From Elephas maximus indicus (Eukaryota; Chordata; Mammalia; Proboscidea; Elephantidae), in NCBI RefSeq assembly GCF_024166365.1, contig NC_064819.1, positions 203,323,293-203,387,292 of the forward strand: DNA of 64,000 nucleotides. The letters are read 5' to 3'. Below are positions 33,685 to 45,881 of the stretch, piece after piece (position 1 is the stretch's first letter; every line of letters begins with the position of its first letter). Position numbers and translations under genes: made by a program. The notes below the pieces were generated by a model. The model searched no databases. It was not told the DNA's origin and was given only the letters and a program-made list of their open reading frames with translations.

Positions 33685-33825
33685 AGTAAGTAATTTTTAA
33701 GTACTTGCTATTATTCTTATTATCTTACATCTGAGTAAACCAAAGCTCAAGAACACACGGCTTGTAAGTAATGGATCTAAACATATGAACCTGGGACCAA
33801 ATCAGCGCTCTGTTTACTAACTCGT
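33685..33825 (+). repeat. MIR-like SINE, right part
   Basis: 'ctattattcttattatctta', 'gagtaaaccaaagctcaag', 'cacacggcttgtaagtaatgg' match the MIR core order. Confidence 0.7.
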
Positions 33826-34100
33826 TCTGAAATTGTTGCCAAGAGACTAGTTGTTTTTTTTGTTTTTTTTTTTTTGATGAACTAAGAAAATTCAGGTTCT
33901 AGATTGAAAATATGTTGCTTTAACTAAGGCTCTGCGTTTCAGAAATACGACTGGAAATCAGCTGTTACTTTTTGGGTGACACACCTTTTAAATGAATGTC
34001 TAAAGAATGCAATAAAAATGTTTTTTTTCTCCATGACATTTGATAGCTTCATTTTGAGCACTTAGAGCCTAGTTGTATAGACACCTCTGGGTGATGCTAT

Positions 34101-34259
34101 GGAAACCCTGGTGGCGTAATGGTTAAAAGCTACAGCTGTTAACCAAAAGGTCAGCAGTTCGAATTCACCAGGCGCTTCTTGGATACTTCATAGGGCACTT
34201 CTACTCTGTCCTATAGGGTTGCTATCAGTTGTAATTGACTCAAAGGCAACGGGTTTTTT
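34101..34259 (+). mobile_element. Short-form AfroSINE
   Basis: Head 'ggaaaccctggtggcgtaatgg', no middle block, tail 'ctcaaaggcaacggg'. Confidence 0.9.
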
Positions 34260-34276
34260 CAATGAGGTGATTTAAT

Positions 34277-34739
34277 TGTTGTTAGGTGCCGATGAGACAG
34301 TTTTGACTCATAGTGACCTTATGTATTACAGGCTGAAATGCTGCCTGGTCCTGTGTTGTCCTCACAATGGTTCTATGCTTGAGCTCGTTGTAGCAGCCAC
34401 TGTATCAATCCATCTCATCCAAGGTCTTCCTCTTTTTCGATGACCCTCTGCTTTACAAAGCATGTCCTCCTCCAGGGATTGGTGTTCCCTGATAACATGT
34501 CCAAAGTAAGCAAGACAAAGTCTCAATGTCCTTGATTCTAAGGAACATCCTGGCTGTATTCCTTCCAAGCCAGACACGTTTATTTGTTCTTCTGGAAGTA
34601 CATGGTACATTCAGTATTCTTCACCAACACCATCATTCAAATGCGTCAATTCTTTGGTCTTTCTTATTCGTTGCCCAGCTAATCAGGTGATTGAAAATAC
34701 CATGGCTTGGGTCTGGTGCAGCTTAGTCTTCAAAGTGAC
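34277..34739 (-). mobile_element. RTE LINE 3' part
   Basis: 463 bp. The tail 'ttgttaggtgccgatgagac' is at the left, then the C-terminal ORF segment (frame 34362-34610) reaching the block equivalent to 'accaaagccatggtattttc'. Broken. Confidence 0.88.
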
Positions 34740-34765
34740 TATTAGCCTAATGTTTATGGAAGAGG

Positions 34766-35004
34766 ACAGTGGTGACTCTGTGGTAGAATTCTCGGCTTCT
34801 ATGCCAGAGACCAGGCCACCACTCATCTGTCAGTAGTGGCTTGCTTGTTGCTATGATGCTGAACAGGTTTCAGTGGAGTTTCCAGGCTCAGCCTAGGAAG
34901 AAATCCTGGCAACCTACTTCTGAAAATCAGCCAGTGAAAACCCTATGGCTCACAGTGGTTCGATCCTGTTTTGGGGCCCATCTGATGGCAGCTAACGACA
35001 ACAT
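34766..35004 (+). mobile_element. tRNA-Gly-derived SINE with RTE tail
   Basis: The head 'gtggtagaattctcggcttc' matches the tRNA-Gly A-box region (ggttcagtggtagaattctcgcc), unlike AfroSINE. The body ('gttgctatgatgctgaac', 'gaaaatcagccagtgaaaacc') is distinct too. The 3' end 'gatggcagctaacgacaac' is the RTE-type tail. Probable duplication tttatRgaa at the two ends. Confidence 0.75.
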
Positions 35005-35005
35005 T

Positions 35006-35215
35006 TATAGAACACTGAGTAAGTTCTAGGCACTGTGCTAAGTTCTGTGCATGTCTTTTCCCCTACAATCCTTATCACAACTCAGTGGATATGTATCATG
35101 AGCCTCATTTTCTAGAGAAGAAAATTGAAGACTGAAATGTGACCAAAATCATACTCTAAGTGGTGGCACTGGGATTTGAATTCAAGTAGATCTGACTCCA
35201 GAGCTCAAGTTCATG
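35006..35215 (+). repeat. MIR-like SINE
   Basis: 'ctaggcactgtgctaagt', 'cctcattttctagagaag', 'ggcactgggatttgaattc' are MIR landmarks in order. Confidence 0.75.
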
Positions 35216-36427
35216 TCCACCCCACGGGGCCAAAGCCCATCCAGTCTCCCTTTGCATCTCTTCTGGTGTACTTTTTTTTTTCTTTTTTCAAACTTTCTAG
35301 GTTTTTAAGTTTTAAAAATACAAAATGGGCTAATATATTTTTTCAACTTCTTTTAATTAATAAAGGAGACTGCTCCTTTGAGATTACTAGTTGTTGTTGT
35401 TGTTGTTTTTTAAGACTGTTAAGCTGTTTTACAGGAAGCAGCCTGTTTCTAAAGCTTTTAGATTAGCAAGGGAAGAGTTACTGATATGGTGACCCCTGCC
35501 GTTCTCGTTAATTCCAGGTGAGATAGGGTAGATATGTGGGTACTTGACTTGAGCAATTTGCATTTGCCTAGGAACAGGATAGCAGCTGATACAGCAAATA
35601 TTTTGGGCTGACTGAGTTCTCATTGCCTTGCTTCTTACCCTGGGTCTGCTTGCTAGAAACATTACATACACAGTGTGGGTCTCTATGCAACTCAAGCAAT
35701 GAGTCCCCCTTATGCCTCCACTTCACAGTTAACCAAAAATTGATCTTGGGGCACGTTTCTGTGAAACTCAAACTAGAACAGAACCTATGTAACAACTGAA
35801 AGTAAAATAGCAAGACAACTGGATGCATGCAAAATTATTTAAATACTCTCTTCCTTTAAAAAAAACTAAAAGTTTTTTTTTTTTTTTTTTTTTTTTTAGC
35901 CCTCATTAAATTCCATTGCATTAAATTGTTATCTCATTCATATATCATAAATATAATGCCAAAACTAATTATTAAAAAAAGTAGGAACAAAGAAAATGAA
36001 TTCCAAGAATTTAGTATCTTAAGACCCATTATTTCTTTTACATAATTTGATTTTATACAACGAAATCAGTATACTTAGGTTTATTTTTAAGATAAAAATA
36101 TATATTCTTAAGGACTTTATATAGGCGTCTCCATGAATGGACATCTGCCAATTACGTACCTTCCTTCGCCTGTGACAGCTCTATGGCTAGGACTAATAGT
36201 TATGCCAGGAGTTCCTGGGTTAGCCTAAAGAGGATTTCACTTTCTTGTAACTCTCACTATGTTGGTTGTGATAACAATTTACAAAAAGTTGGTAATTACT
36301 GTTATAATTAAAGGAAACTCACCTTGCATAATTTTCCCAGTCTTACACTTTACATATACCTTTACTTTCTGTTTGCGTATCATACCACACGATGGCAGCC
36401 TTGTCCCTCTCCCAGTTCCTCTTCTGT
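35216..36427. other. Intergenic sequence, nothing recognised
   Basis: AT-rich. A (TTG)n run is at about 35391-35408. An A8-ctaaaag-T26 block is at 35858-35898. No gene. Confidence 0.4.
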
Positions 36428-36437
36428 AATTTCACAG

Positions 36438-36637
36438 TGAGGTGTGCTGGTGGCACAAAGATTAAGCGCTTGGCTGCTAACAGGAAGGTTGGTGGTTCAA
36501 ACCCTCCAGCGGCTCCATGGGAGGAAAGATCTGGAAATCTGCTCCCATAAAGTTTACAGTTTAGGAAACCCCATGGGGGCAGTTCTACTCTGTCATATAG
36601 GGTCCTATGAGTTGGAATTGACTCCAAGGCACACAAC
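36438..36637 (+). mobile_element. Long-form AfroSINE with RTE-like end
   Basis: Exact aatttcacag at 36428-36437 and 36638-36647. The tail is 'gactccaaggcacacaac', closer to the RTE tail than to the usual 'ggcaacggg'. Confidence 0.92.
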
Positions 36638-36647
36638 AATTTCACAG

Positions 36648-37579
36648 CAGGGATCTTCATTGTTATTGAAGAGGCATTAGGTATGGGAAGACAGAAAAGC
36701 AAAAACCTCAGAAACCAACTGATGCAGAACCAAGGTCTGAAGGAAACTAGTAGGAAAAATAGTATGGGCCTTTGTTCCCTCGTTTATAAAACTAGATATG
36801 ATGATCTCCAAAGACCCTTCTAGTTCTAACTTGTGATTCTAAAAACTGACTTGATGCTACACACCTGATCCAACTAAGATTGGGGTTGGAACTAAGAAAA
36901 GGATGATGGAACAAAGCCTTCAGGGGCAAGACCAGCAAGCACACTGCAGAGAGCAGTTAGTTAGTGGAGAGTGCAAGGTGGGGATGTTTCCAGAACTTTC
37001 CAAATTGGAGGTATGAGAATGACAAGTTCAGCAAACCACCTTGAGAATTGGAGAGTCTTCGAGACAAAAAAAAATTAAGGAGGGTTGTTTTCTAAGTTAT
37101 AAATGAGTTAGAAAACACCAGCTAAGTGTCTGATCTCCACGCACTTAGAAAATCTGCTAAAATCAGTTCTTATGCATAAAACTACCATCTAGGGAAAACT
37201 AGAAGAATCAACTCCTAATGGAAGTAACTCCTACAGCTGCATGTAGGAGAAACGCAAAATCCTGATTCAGTCAAGGTATGGTTTCAGGGGGAAAAACAAC
37301 ACCTGCTCAATAAGAATGTAACCTCTCTGAAGCAGAAATAAGTTAACCAAAGAGTAGCAGTCTGCAAAGTGTCTAGGAAAAGAGAGCTGGAGAAGAATTT
37401 GTACTGTCTCCCGTGGCATTGTTCAGGAGAGAAAATCACTTTGCATATATATTTGGTCTGCTTGAGGTATCTATTTAATTAAGACAGATGCTATGTAATT
37501 TCCTGATCACTAATTATTTCTAACGTAGAGGAAATCTTTTAGTTTTTAGTATTTATTTGGTGACAATATAAAAAAGTAC
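36648..37579. other. Intergenic sequence, nothing recognised
   Basis: No repeat or gene recognised. Open frames are short and lack features. Confidence 0.4.
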
Positions 37580-37760
37580 TTAAGAACACAGGCTTTGGAA
37601 TCAGATAAAGCAAATTCAAATTATTGTCCTGCCACTTGAGCAAGTTACTCAACCTAAACGTTTTCCTCATCTTTGTAGGGATGCTAATACACCTTACAGG
37701 TTGCTTGTGAGGGCTGAGATGCAAAGTGTACCAACTGAGCTTCTGGGACATAGTAAAATA
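37580..37760 (+). repeat. MIR-like SINE
   Basis: 'acacaggctttggaatcag', 'tgccacttgagcaagttac', 'ttttcctcatctttgtaggg' follow the MIR order. Confidence 0.75.
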
Positions 37761-39001
37761 AAAGATACCCAATAATGGCAGCTCTTGCTACTAAGAACCA
37801 ATCACCTTCAATAAGGCAATTTAAGTTTTATTAGTTTTGATGGACATTTTAAAATTAATTTTATTGGATTTTTCAGAAAATACCAACATGTGCAAATAAA
37901 AATCATTTTACTCTACCTTTATTACTATTATTTCTGTTTCTTATCTCATTGTAATGGCTAAAACTTCTAGAAATAGCATGAAAGAAAATAATGGTGAAAG
38001 AAGCACATTTGTCTTATCTTTAATGAATATGCTGTTAGTACAGACTTCACAAAACAATATGGAAGACATCACGAATGGGCAGATCTGATTTCTTGCCTAT
38101 CCCATTACTTTGCCTCCCACCGAAGAGAAACCCTATCCTGAATTTTGTGTGTATACTATCTTTAGTTTTTTAATACATTTTTATTAGTTTATCACCCTTG
38201 CTTTAAAAGAGTTTTTCACATATATTTACATTTTGTTTTGTTTGTCTTTGAACTGGTACCATTATAGAGTCCTTGCAGTTTGCCCATGACACTCAGTATT
38301 ACATTACTAAGATTCATCCCTGTGATTTCTTCTAGCTTTAGTTTATTCATCTCACTGCTGTATAATATTTCTTTGTATAAACACGCCAAAATTAAACCGT
38401 TCTCTTTTCAAGAGACATTTGTGTTGCTTATAATTTTTTGCTATTATTAATGACATGTCTGTGAACACTCTCATACATGTATGTATCCTGGTGCAAGAGT
38501 TATTCTGATAATTACCAATGAAGTGAAATGGAGTATCTTTCCCTATGTTTTATTTATAAGTTTATTCTTGTTATCATGTTCCCTCTTCTGTGAAATGCCT
38601 CTTCGTGTCTTTTGCCCACTTTTCTACTGGGTTGTCTGCCTTTTTCTTACTGATTTATAGAGGTTCTTTATGCAAACTGGCCGCTTCACTAATCCTTTGG
38701 CATGTAAATATGTTACAAATGTATTATTCCAGTTTGTGGCTTATCTTTTCACTTTCTTTAAGGTGTATTTTAATGGACCGGGATTATTATTTTTAAGATT
38801 CTAAAATGTAACTTTTATTATTAGAGTATTTTGTATCTTCTTTAAGAAATACTTCCCTATCCTGAGAGCATAAAGTTGTTCTTCCTTATTTTGTTTTAAA
38901 TGTTTTAATATTTTGCCCTTCACATGTAAGTCTTTAAACAATCTGGAATTGCTTTCTCTGTATAGGGTGAAGTAAGAGTTCTATTTTATTTCCCATATAC
39001 C

Positions 39002-39790
39002 CTTGTTGCCGTCGAGTCAATTCTGACTCATAGCGACCCCATAGGACAATGTGATGGTTAAGACTGTGTGTCAACTTGGCTGGGCCATGATTCTTTGTTT
39101 TTTGGCAGTTGTATAATGTTGCAATCACTTCCCTGTCGAAATTTGATGTGTGATCACCCCCGTGATGGAATCTGCTGAGTGGTACTGGTGGGGTGGGGGC
39201 CGTGGCTGCTCACCACTCCCTCAGCCTTCATCTTTCTGCCTTCTGCCACCTACTTGCTTTTCTGCTTGCCTTGCAAGGTTGTTGGCTTGTTCTGGATCCA
39301 GCAGCTGTCTCATGTCTGACTTCTGGTTCTTGGGAATTGAGCTAGCAGCTTACCTGTCCATCTTGGGATTCGCTGATCTTCATGGCCTACAAGCAAAAGT
39401 CCTGCTCCCCGACCTACCTACCTTGGGTTCTCCAGTCCCTGCAGCTACGTGACTCAGGAGAAACCTTGCGGTCTTGCATGCCGACCTCAAGGATTCCTTG
39501 ACCGTCACATCCTGTAAGCAGGAACCCTGTTCTCTGACCTGCTCATCTTGGGTTCACCAGCTTCTGTGGTTCTGTGAATTGGGAAGGGCCTCTGTCCTGA
39601 TCCAAGGACTTGGGACGTTCCAAACCCTACAATCATGTGAGCTATTTCCTTGATATAAATCTCTCTGTATATATTTATACGCTTTACTTGTTTTGCTTCT
39701 CTAGAGAACCTAGCCTAAGACAGACAGAACTGTCCCTTAGGGTTTTCAAGGATCAGCTGGTGGGTTCAACCGCACCACTAGGTTCCATTT
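39002..39790 (-). mobile_element. AfroSINE (minus) split by an ERVL LTR
   Basis: Left part 39002-39049 ('gttgccgtcgagtcaattc..ataggacaa') and right part 39723-39790 ('gacagaactgtcccttaggg') are halves of one SINE. Confidence 0.88.
39050..39722 (+). mobile_element. MLT2-like ERVL solo LTR
   Basis: Starts tgtgatggttaagactgtgtg and ends ..gagaacctagcctaagaca (TG..CA), the hallmark ends of MLT2-type ERVL LTRs. An AATAAA-equivalent lies at 'gatataaatctctctg'. Duplication gacaa (39045) and gacag (39723). 673 bp, noncoding. Confidence 0.8.
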
Positions 39791-40310
39791 TCCTGTAGCA
39801 CTAGGTTCCATTTTCTTAGCACTATTTACTGAATAGTCCATTCTCTCCCCGTTGGAATCTCAGTGTGATCTTGGACTTATATCAAGTTTCCATATATGAG
39901 TGAGTTTTTTTTGGCACCTGATTTTGTTTCATTGGTCATTTTGTCTAATCCTACACCAACAGCTCACAATTTAATCACATAGACTTATAATAGGTTTTGT
40001 TAACTGAAATGGCAAAGCTCACCCTTTCCTCTCAACCTTGTTCTTCTTCAAGAGTGTTTGTAAAGTTCCTCTAGAAACCTCATTGGGATCTGGATTGGAA
40101 TTTTATTAAGTACATAGATCAGTTTGGAAAGAAATTACTACTTCTACATATTGAATTTTCCTATCTATGAAAATGGTATGTCTCTGCATTTATGTAAGTC
40201 TTCTTTAATGTATTTAAAAAAAAATATTTAGATAACATAATTTTTGCATAAAGATTTTGCAGATCTTATTTGTTTTGTAGCTTCTGTAAATAGTATATGT
40301 TTTTATATCA

Positions 40311-40510
40311 TTGTTGTTGTTAGTTGCCGTCAAGTCAATTCTAGCTCATAGCAATCCCTTGTATGCAGAGTAGAACTGGTCCATAGGGTTTTCAAGGCTG
40401 AGACCTTTCAGAAGCAGATCACCAGGCCTGTCTCCTGAGTAGCCTCTGGGTGGGTTCAAATCACCAACCTTTCAACTAAGAGTCAAGTGCTTAACTGTTT
40501 GTGCCACCCA
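40311..40510 (-). mobile_element. Long-form AfroSINE
   Basis: (TTG)n tail, then 'gttgccgtcaagtcaattc', 'agaagcagatcaccaggcc', and head ending 'gtgccaccca'. Confidence 0.9.
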
Positions 40511-40529
40511 TTTTCTCAACTATTTATTG

Positions 40530-41108
40530 CTAGTTGAAGTAGATATACTTGATTGACTCTCAGTGTTAATTCCCACCCTCTTCTAGTATCACTGCCTGTA
40601 TTGCAGAGGCTGGAAAGCTAAAATATAAATCTTACCAGTTCCCTGAAAGTTAGTTTTATCATTGCCAGTTAGTTTTCACCAAATTATGTAAACTTATAGG
40701 AGATTTGGAAGGGAAAAGTAAGGCAGAGGTCATCTTTCTGTTGTGCAATTTTTTGCCTAGCAGGTAAAGTCCTTGAGATATGGAATGTGTCTGCAGTAAT
40801 GTTCTAGAATCGAGTCACATTTCACAGGTGTTGAGAGGCAGTTGAAGAAGTGGCTCCCTGATAACAGATCCCTAAACCAAAGCTTTGGTGTATATTCTTG
40901 AATGACAGTGGCAGTCTATTGGTTCTGTAACTTATTTATTTTGTTCTTCTTTGAAAGGTCACTTTTATGATGTTTTAATATTCATACTGAAGGGTTCCCC
41001 CAGCTCTTCCAGTGATTTCATATGCATCTAATCTTCCGTATTAAATCTCTCCCTGTTTAAATTACTTAGAGTAGTTTCTAATTCCTGATTATTAGCTGAT
41101 ATGTACAA
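40530..41108 (+). mobile_element. LTR-like repeat, uncertain
   Basis: The end 'taaatctctccctgtttaaatta..gagtagtttctaattcctg' resembles the 3' end of a MaLR/ERVL-type LTR. The start is unclear. Confidence 0.35.
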
Positions 41109-41127
41109 ATGCAATTAATTTTTATAT

Positions 41128-42785
41128 GTTGTTGTTGTTGTTACGTGCTGTCAAGTCAGTTCGACTCACAGTGATCCCATGTACCACAGAGCCAAACACT
41201 GCCTGGTTCTTCACCATGCTCACAATCACTGTCATTCTTGAGCCCATTGTTGCAGCCACTATGTCATTCCACTTCATTTCGGGTCTTCCTCTTTTCCTCT
41301 GACCCCATACTTTACCAAGCCTGATGTACTTCTCCAGGGACTGACCCCTCCTGACAACATATCCAAAGTATGTAAGACACAGTATCACCATCCTTGCTTC
41401 TAAGGAGCATTCTGGTTGTACTTTTTCCAAGACAGATTTGTTTGTTCTTTTGGCAGTCCATGATGTATTCAGTATTCTTCACCAAAAGCACAATTCAAAG
41501 GCCTCAACAACAGATTTGCCCAATGCAATGCATCATGTGATTTCTTGACTGCTGCTTCCATGGGTATCGTTTGTGGATCCAAGTAAAATGAAATCCTTGA
41601 CACCTTCAGTCTTTTCTCCATTTATCATGATGTTGCTCATTGGTCCAGTTATGAGTATTTTTTTTTTTTTATGTTGAAGTGCAATCCATACTGAAGGCTG
41701 TGGTCTCTAATCTTCATTAGTAAGTGCTTCAAGTCCTCTTCACTTTCAGTAAGCAAGGTTCTGTCATCTGCATAACAAAGGTTGTTAAGGAGTCTTTCTC
41801 TAATCCTGATGCCCCATTCTTCTTCACATAGTCCAGCTTCTTGGATTATTTGCTCAGCATACAGATTGAATAGGTATGGTGAAAGGATACAATCCCAACG
41901 CACAACTTTCCTGGCTTTAAACCACGTAATATCCCCTTGTTCTGTCCCAACAACTGCCTCTTGATCTATGTAAAGTTTCCTCATGAGCACAATTAACTGT
42001 TCTGGAATTCCCATTTTTCACAGTGTTATCCATAATTTGTTATGATGCACACAGTCGAATGTCTTTGCATAGTCAATAAAACACAGGTAAACATCCTTCT
42101 GGTATTCTCTGCTTTCAGCCAGGGTCCATCTGACATCAGCAATGATATCCCTGGCTCCACGTCCTCTTCTGAAACTGGCCTGAATTTCTGGCAGTTCCCT
42201 GTCAATATACTGCTGCAGCCATTTTTGAATGATCTTCAGCAAAATTTTGCTTGCGTGTGATATTAATGATATTGTTCTATAATTTCCGTGTTCTCTGGAT
42301 TCACCTTTAGGCATAAATATGGATCTCTTCCAGTGGGTTGGCCAGATAGCTGTCTTCCAAATTTCTTGGCATAAATGAGTGAACACTTCGGAGATGCATG
42401 CATTTGTTGAAGCACCTCAGTTAATACTCCGTCAATTCCTGGAGCCTTGTTTTTTGCCAGTGCCTTCGGTGCAGGTTGGATTTCTTCCTTCAGTGCAATC
42501 GGCTCCTGATCACATGCTACCTCTTGAAATGGTTGAACATCGACCAATTCTTTTTGGTATAATGACTCTGTGTATTCCTTCCATCTTCTTTTGATGCTTC
42601 TTGAATCATCTAATATTTTCCCCATAGAATCCTTCGCTGTTGCAACTCGAGGCTTGAATTTTTTGTTCAGTTCTTTCAGCTTGAGAAACGCTGAGCGTGT
42701 TCTTCCCTTTTGGTTTTCTAACTCCAGCTCTTTGCACATGTCATTATAATATTTTACTTTTGTCTTCTTGAGCTGCCCTTTAAAA
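41128..42785 (-). mobile_element. RTE LINE with readable reverse transcriptase
   Basis: 1.66 kb, reverse orientation. It holds three consecutive broken frames. 42263-42739 is the pre-RT region. 42018-42386 has FRRGRGARDIIADVRWTL and FIDYAKTFDCVHH. 41649-42014 has the catalytic NNLCYADD box. 41122-41430 is the C-terminal segment with FGYVVRRGQSLEK. An internal deletion lies at about 41495. Nonfunctional. Confidence 0.92.
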
Positions 42786-44577
42786 TCTTTTGTACAAAAA
42801 ATTATAAATATATTTTTATATATTTTACTTTGTATTCAGCAAACTTGTTAATCTTCATTGTTTCTAATTATTTACCTATAAATTCTTTTGAAATTTATAT
42901 ATGCACAATTATATTATCTTCTAGCAATGACTATTCTAGGTTTTTGTTTTATTTTGTTTTTTTAATACCCTTGTGTATTTTCTTCCTTTTTTTCTGAACC
43001 AAGCTGGCTAGAAATTCAGTAAATCACTGATTGGAACAAAATTAACATTTACTACTAAGTGTCTTTGTCTTAGTCCCATTTTCAGAGAGAAAGTCTTTAA
43101 TGTTTTACTATTATGTATGATATTTTCAATAAGATTACTATTATTTGTAGACACCTTTTATCAATTTAGGGAAGTTTGGTTTTATTCCTGATTTTGTAAG
43201 AGTTATGTTCTAAATCATAAATGCATATAGAAATTTATCAAACGATTTTTGAATCTTTTGAGATATTCATCTGATGTTTCTTCTTTAATCTGTTCATTCA
43301 GTGGATTACCATGATCTACTTTCTCAAGTGAAAACAACCTTGTATTCCTCAAATAATCACACTCGGTAATAGTATATTGCCCTTTTTATACACCGAATAA
43401 TATTTTAAGAGCTTTGTTGAGGTAAATTGTTGAACAATGAATAGCATACATTTTAAGTGTAAAATGTGAGAAGTTATTCAACTGATATCGCCTATTTTAT
43501 TACTCTTTTCAAAAAAAATCAATAGAATCCTCTCTATTTTGTCTGTTTTTCTTTTTTTTCCCCATTAATTTTATCTTTATTATCATCATGTATTTTTGTC
43601 TACTTTCTTGGAGCTTCTTCTGCTTTTCTTTTTCTAACTTCTTAAGTTGAAACTTAGCTCACAAATTTCACGCTTTCTTCTTTAAAGCAAATAACAAACT
43701 TGTTAATTGTGCTAGTTAAATATTCTATATCTCTACTAATCTGTATGCTTTACCTATCAACAATTCAGAGAGGCTCATTGGCATATCCACGCTGATATAG
43801 ATTTGTCAATTTTTCAATGTATCACTGTTAAATTTTGCTTTTATTTTCTCAAATATTAGTATGACAATTAGCTTTTATGGTTAGCCTTTGCCTGGAATAT
43901 CTCATTTTTTAACTTTTAATCTTTTTATTCTTTAATATAATGGACCTTTTAAAGACAGTGCAGTTACTTTTCATTTGTTTAATTTCTTTTAATTCAACAT
44001 TACAATCTTTATCTTTTAACTGGTAAATCTAGGATATTTATACACAGAATATGATTGAATTGTTTTTACTTTATTATTACATTTTCTTTCTTTCTTTTTT
44101 TTTTTAATGGTGTGTTCAATCCATTTACACGTATTGTGATTACTGGAAATTGAGGAGTTGTTTCCACCATCTTACTCTGTACTTTACATTTATTCTTTTT
44201 CTATATTCCTTTTTTTTCTTTTTGTTTGCTTAATTGTTTTCCTATTTCATTTTTGTCTTCTACTAGTTGGGAATTTATACACTATTTTTTATCCTTTTAG
44301 TAAGAGTAATATTGTTTTAGTAATCTTACTTAATAACTCCAAATCTGACTGAAATTAATCATACCTTATTCCTCTTTCAAGTAATATAAGTCGTAAGGAC
44401 ACTCTTCTTGTATCAACTTCATTTGAGTTTCTTGGTATGCATGATAAAGTTTTAAAAACAGAAATAAAATATATAATTTTCTCACCACTAGAGGGTGAAA
44501 ATGCATTTACAAAATGATTATTTACTTTATATATTTCGCACTGGGTTATATTTCAAATAGTCTAATTTTGGATATCA

Positions 44578-45371
44578 GAGGTGGCATGGAAAAACATGAA
44601 AATAAGCAATATGCAAATGACACAACCTTGCTTGCTGAAAGTGAAGAGGACTTGAAACACTTACTGATGAAAATCAAAGACTACAGCCTTCAGTATGGAT
44701 TACACCTCAACATAAAGAAAACAAAAATCCTCACAACTGGACAAATAAGCAGCACCATGATAAACAGAAAAAAATATTGAAGTTGTCAAGGTTTTCATTT
44801 TACTTGGATCCACAATCAACACCCATGAAAGCAGCAGTCAAGAAATCAAATAATGTATTGCATTGGGCAAATCTGCTGCAAAAGACTTTTTAAAGTGTAA
44901 AAAGCAAAGATGTCACTTTGAGGACTAACGTGCACCTGACCAAAGGCATGGTGTTTTCAATCACCTTATATGCATATCAGAACTGGACAATTAATAAGAA
45001 CGAAGCAGATTTGACACCTTTGAGTTGTGGCATTGGCGAAGAATATTGAATATACCATGGACTGCCAGAAGAACAAACAAATCTGTGTTGGAAGAAGTAC
45101 AGCCAGAATATTCCTTAAAAGTAAGGATGGCGAGATTTCATCTCACATACTTTGGACATGTTATCGGGAGGGACCAGTCCCTGAAGAAGGACATCATGCT
45201 TGCAAAAGTAGACAGTTGATGAAAAAGAAGACCCTCAAGAAGGTGGATTGACACAGTGGCTGCAACAATGGGCAGCCATCTGTGAGGATAGTGCAGAACT
45301 GAGCAGTGTTTCATTTTACTGTGCAAGGGTTGCTATGAGTCAGAAGTGACATGATGGCACCTGACAACAAC
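44578..45371 (+). mobile_element. RTE LINE, 3' half
   Basis: Plus-strand copy starting just before the YADD-equivalent block (here CAAATGAC, giving YANDT: catalytic Asp replaced) and running to the 'gatggcacctgacaacaac' tail. Frames 44514-44780 and 45025-45219 are remnants. Confidence 0.9.
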
Positions 45372-45490
45372 AATCTGAGATATACACATCGTGACGGTTT
45401 TATCTTAGTTGTGAATTGAATTATTTATCAAACGACCAACTGAGCCTTTGTTTAAAAATTTGACCTAAAGACACATATTTACTTCATTTG

Positions 45491-45659
45491 TTGTTGTTGA
45501 TAGTTACCTTCTAGTTGATTCTGGCTCATAGCAATCCCATGTTGTGCAGAGTAGAACTGCTCCACAGGGTTTCAAAACCATGAGCTTTTGGAAGCAGATC
45601 ACCATGCCTGTCTCCCAAGATGGGTGGGTTCCAACTGTCAACCTTTTGGATAGCAGTGG
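45491..45659 (-). mobile_element. Long-form AfroSINE, head missing
   Basis: Starts with a (TTG)n tail. The head is lost after 'aaccttttggatagcag'. Confidence 0.87.
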
Positions 45660-45701
45660 AGGGGAAAGATAAGGAGGTATATATATATGTGTGTGCCTAT
45701 A

Positions 45702-45869
45702 CCAAAAAAAACCAAGCCCATTGCCATCGAGTCGATTCTGACTCATAGTGACCCTATAGGACACAGTAGAACTGCCCTATAGAGTTTCCAAGGAGTGCCC
45801 GGTGGATTTAAATTGCTGACCTTTTGGTTAGCAGCCACAGCTCTTAACCACTATGCCACCAGGGTTTCC
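45702..45869 (-). mobile_element. Short-form AfroSINE with 12-bp duplication
   Basis: tgtgtgcctata at 45690-45701 and tgtgtgtctata at 45870-45881. Little diverged, so relatively young. Confidence 0.93.
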
Positions 45870-45881
45870 TGTGTGTCTATA

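Larger units (their letters stand above)
37830..44510 (-). mobile_element. Old L1 (minus), heavily split
   Basis: Segments 37830-39001, about 39800-40310 and 42786-44510 follow the reverse order of an L1 3' region and ORF2 ('gaaatgcctcttcgtgtcttttgcccac', read in parts; 'ctcattgggatctggattgg'; 'cttgtattcctcaaat'). Interrupted by an AfroSINE carrying an ERVL LTR, another AfroSINE, an LTR-like piece and an RTE copy. No usable ORF. Confidence 0.65.

Noticed and set aside
35858-35898. A8-ctaaaag-T26 block as another homopolymer insertion
   Set aside because: No flanking direct repeat could be found.
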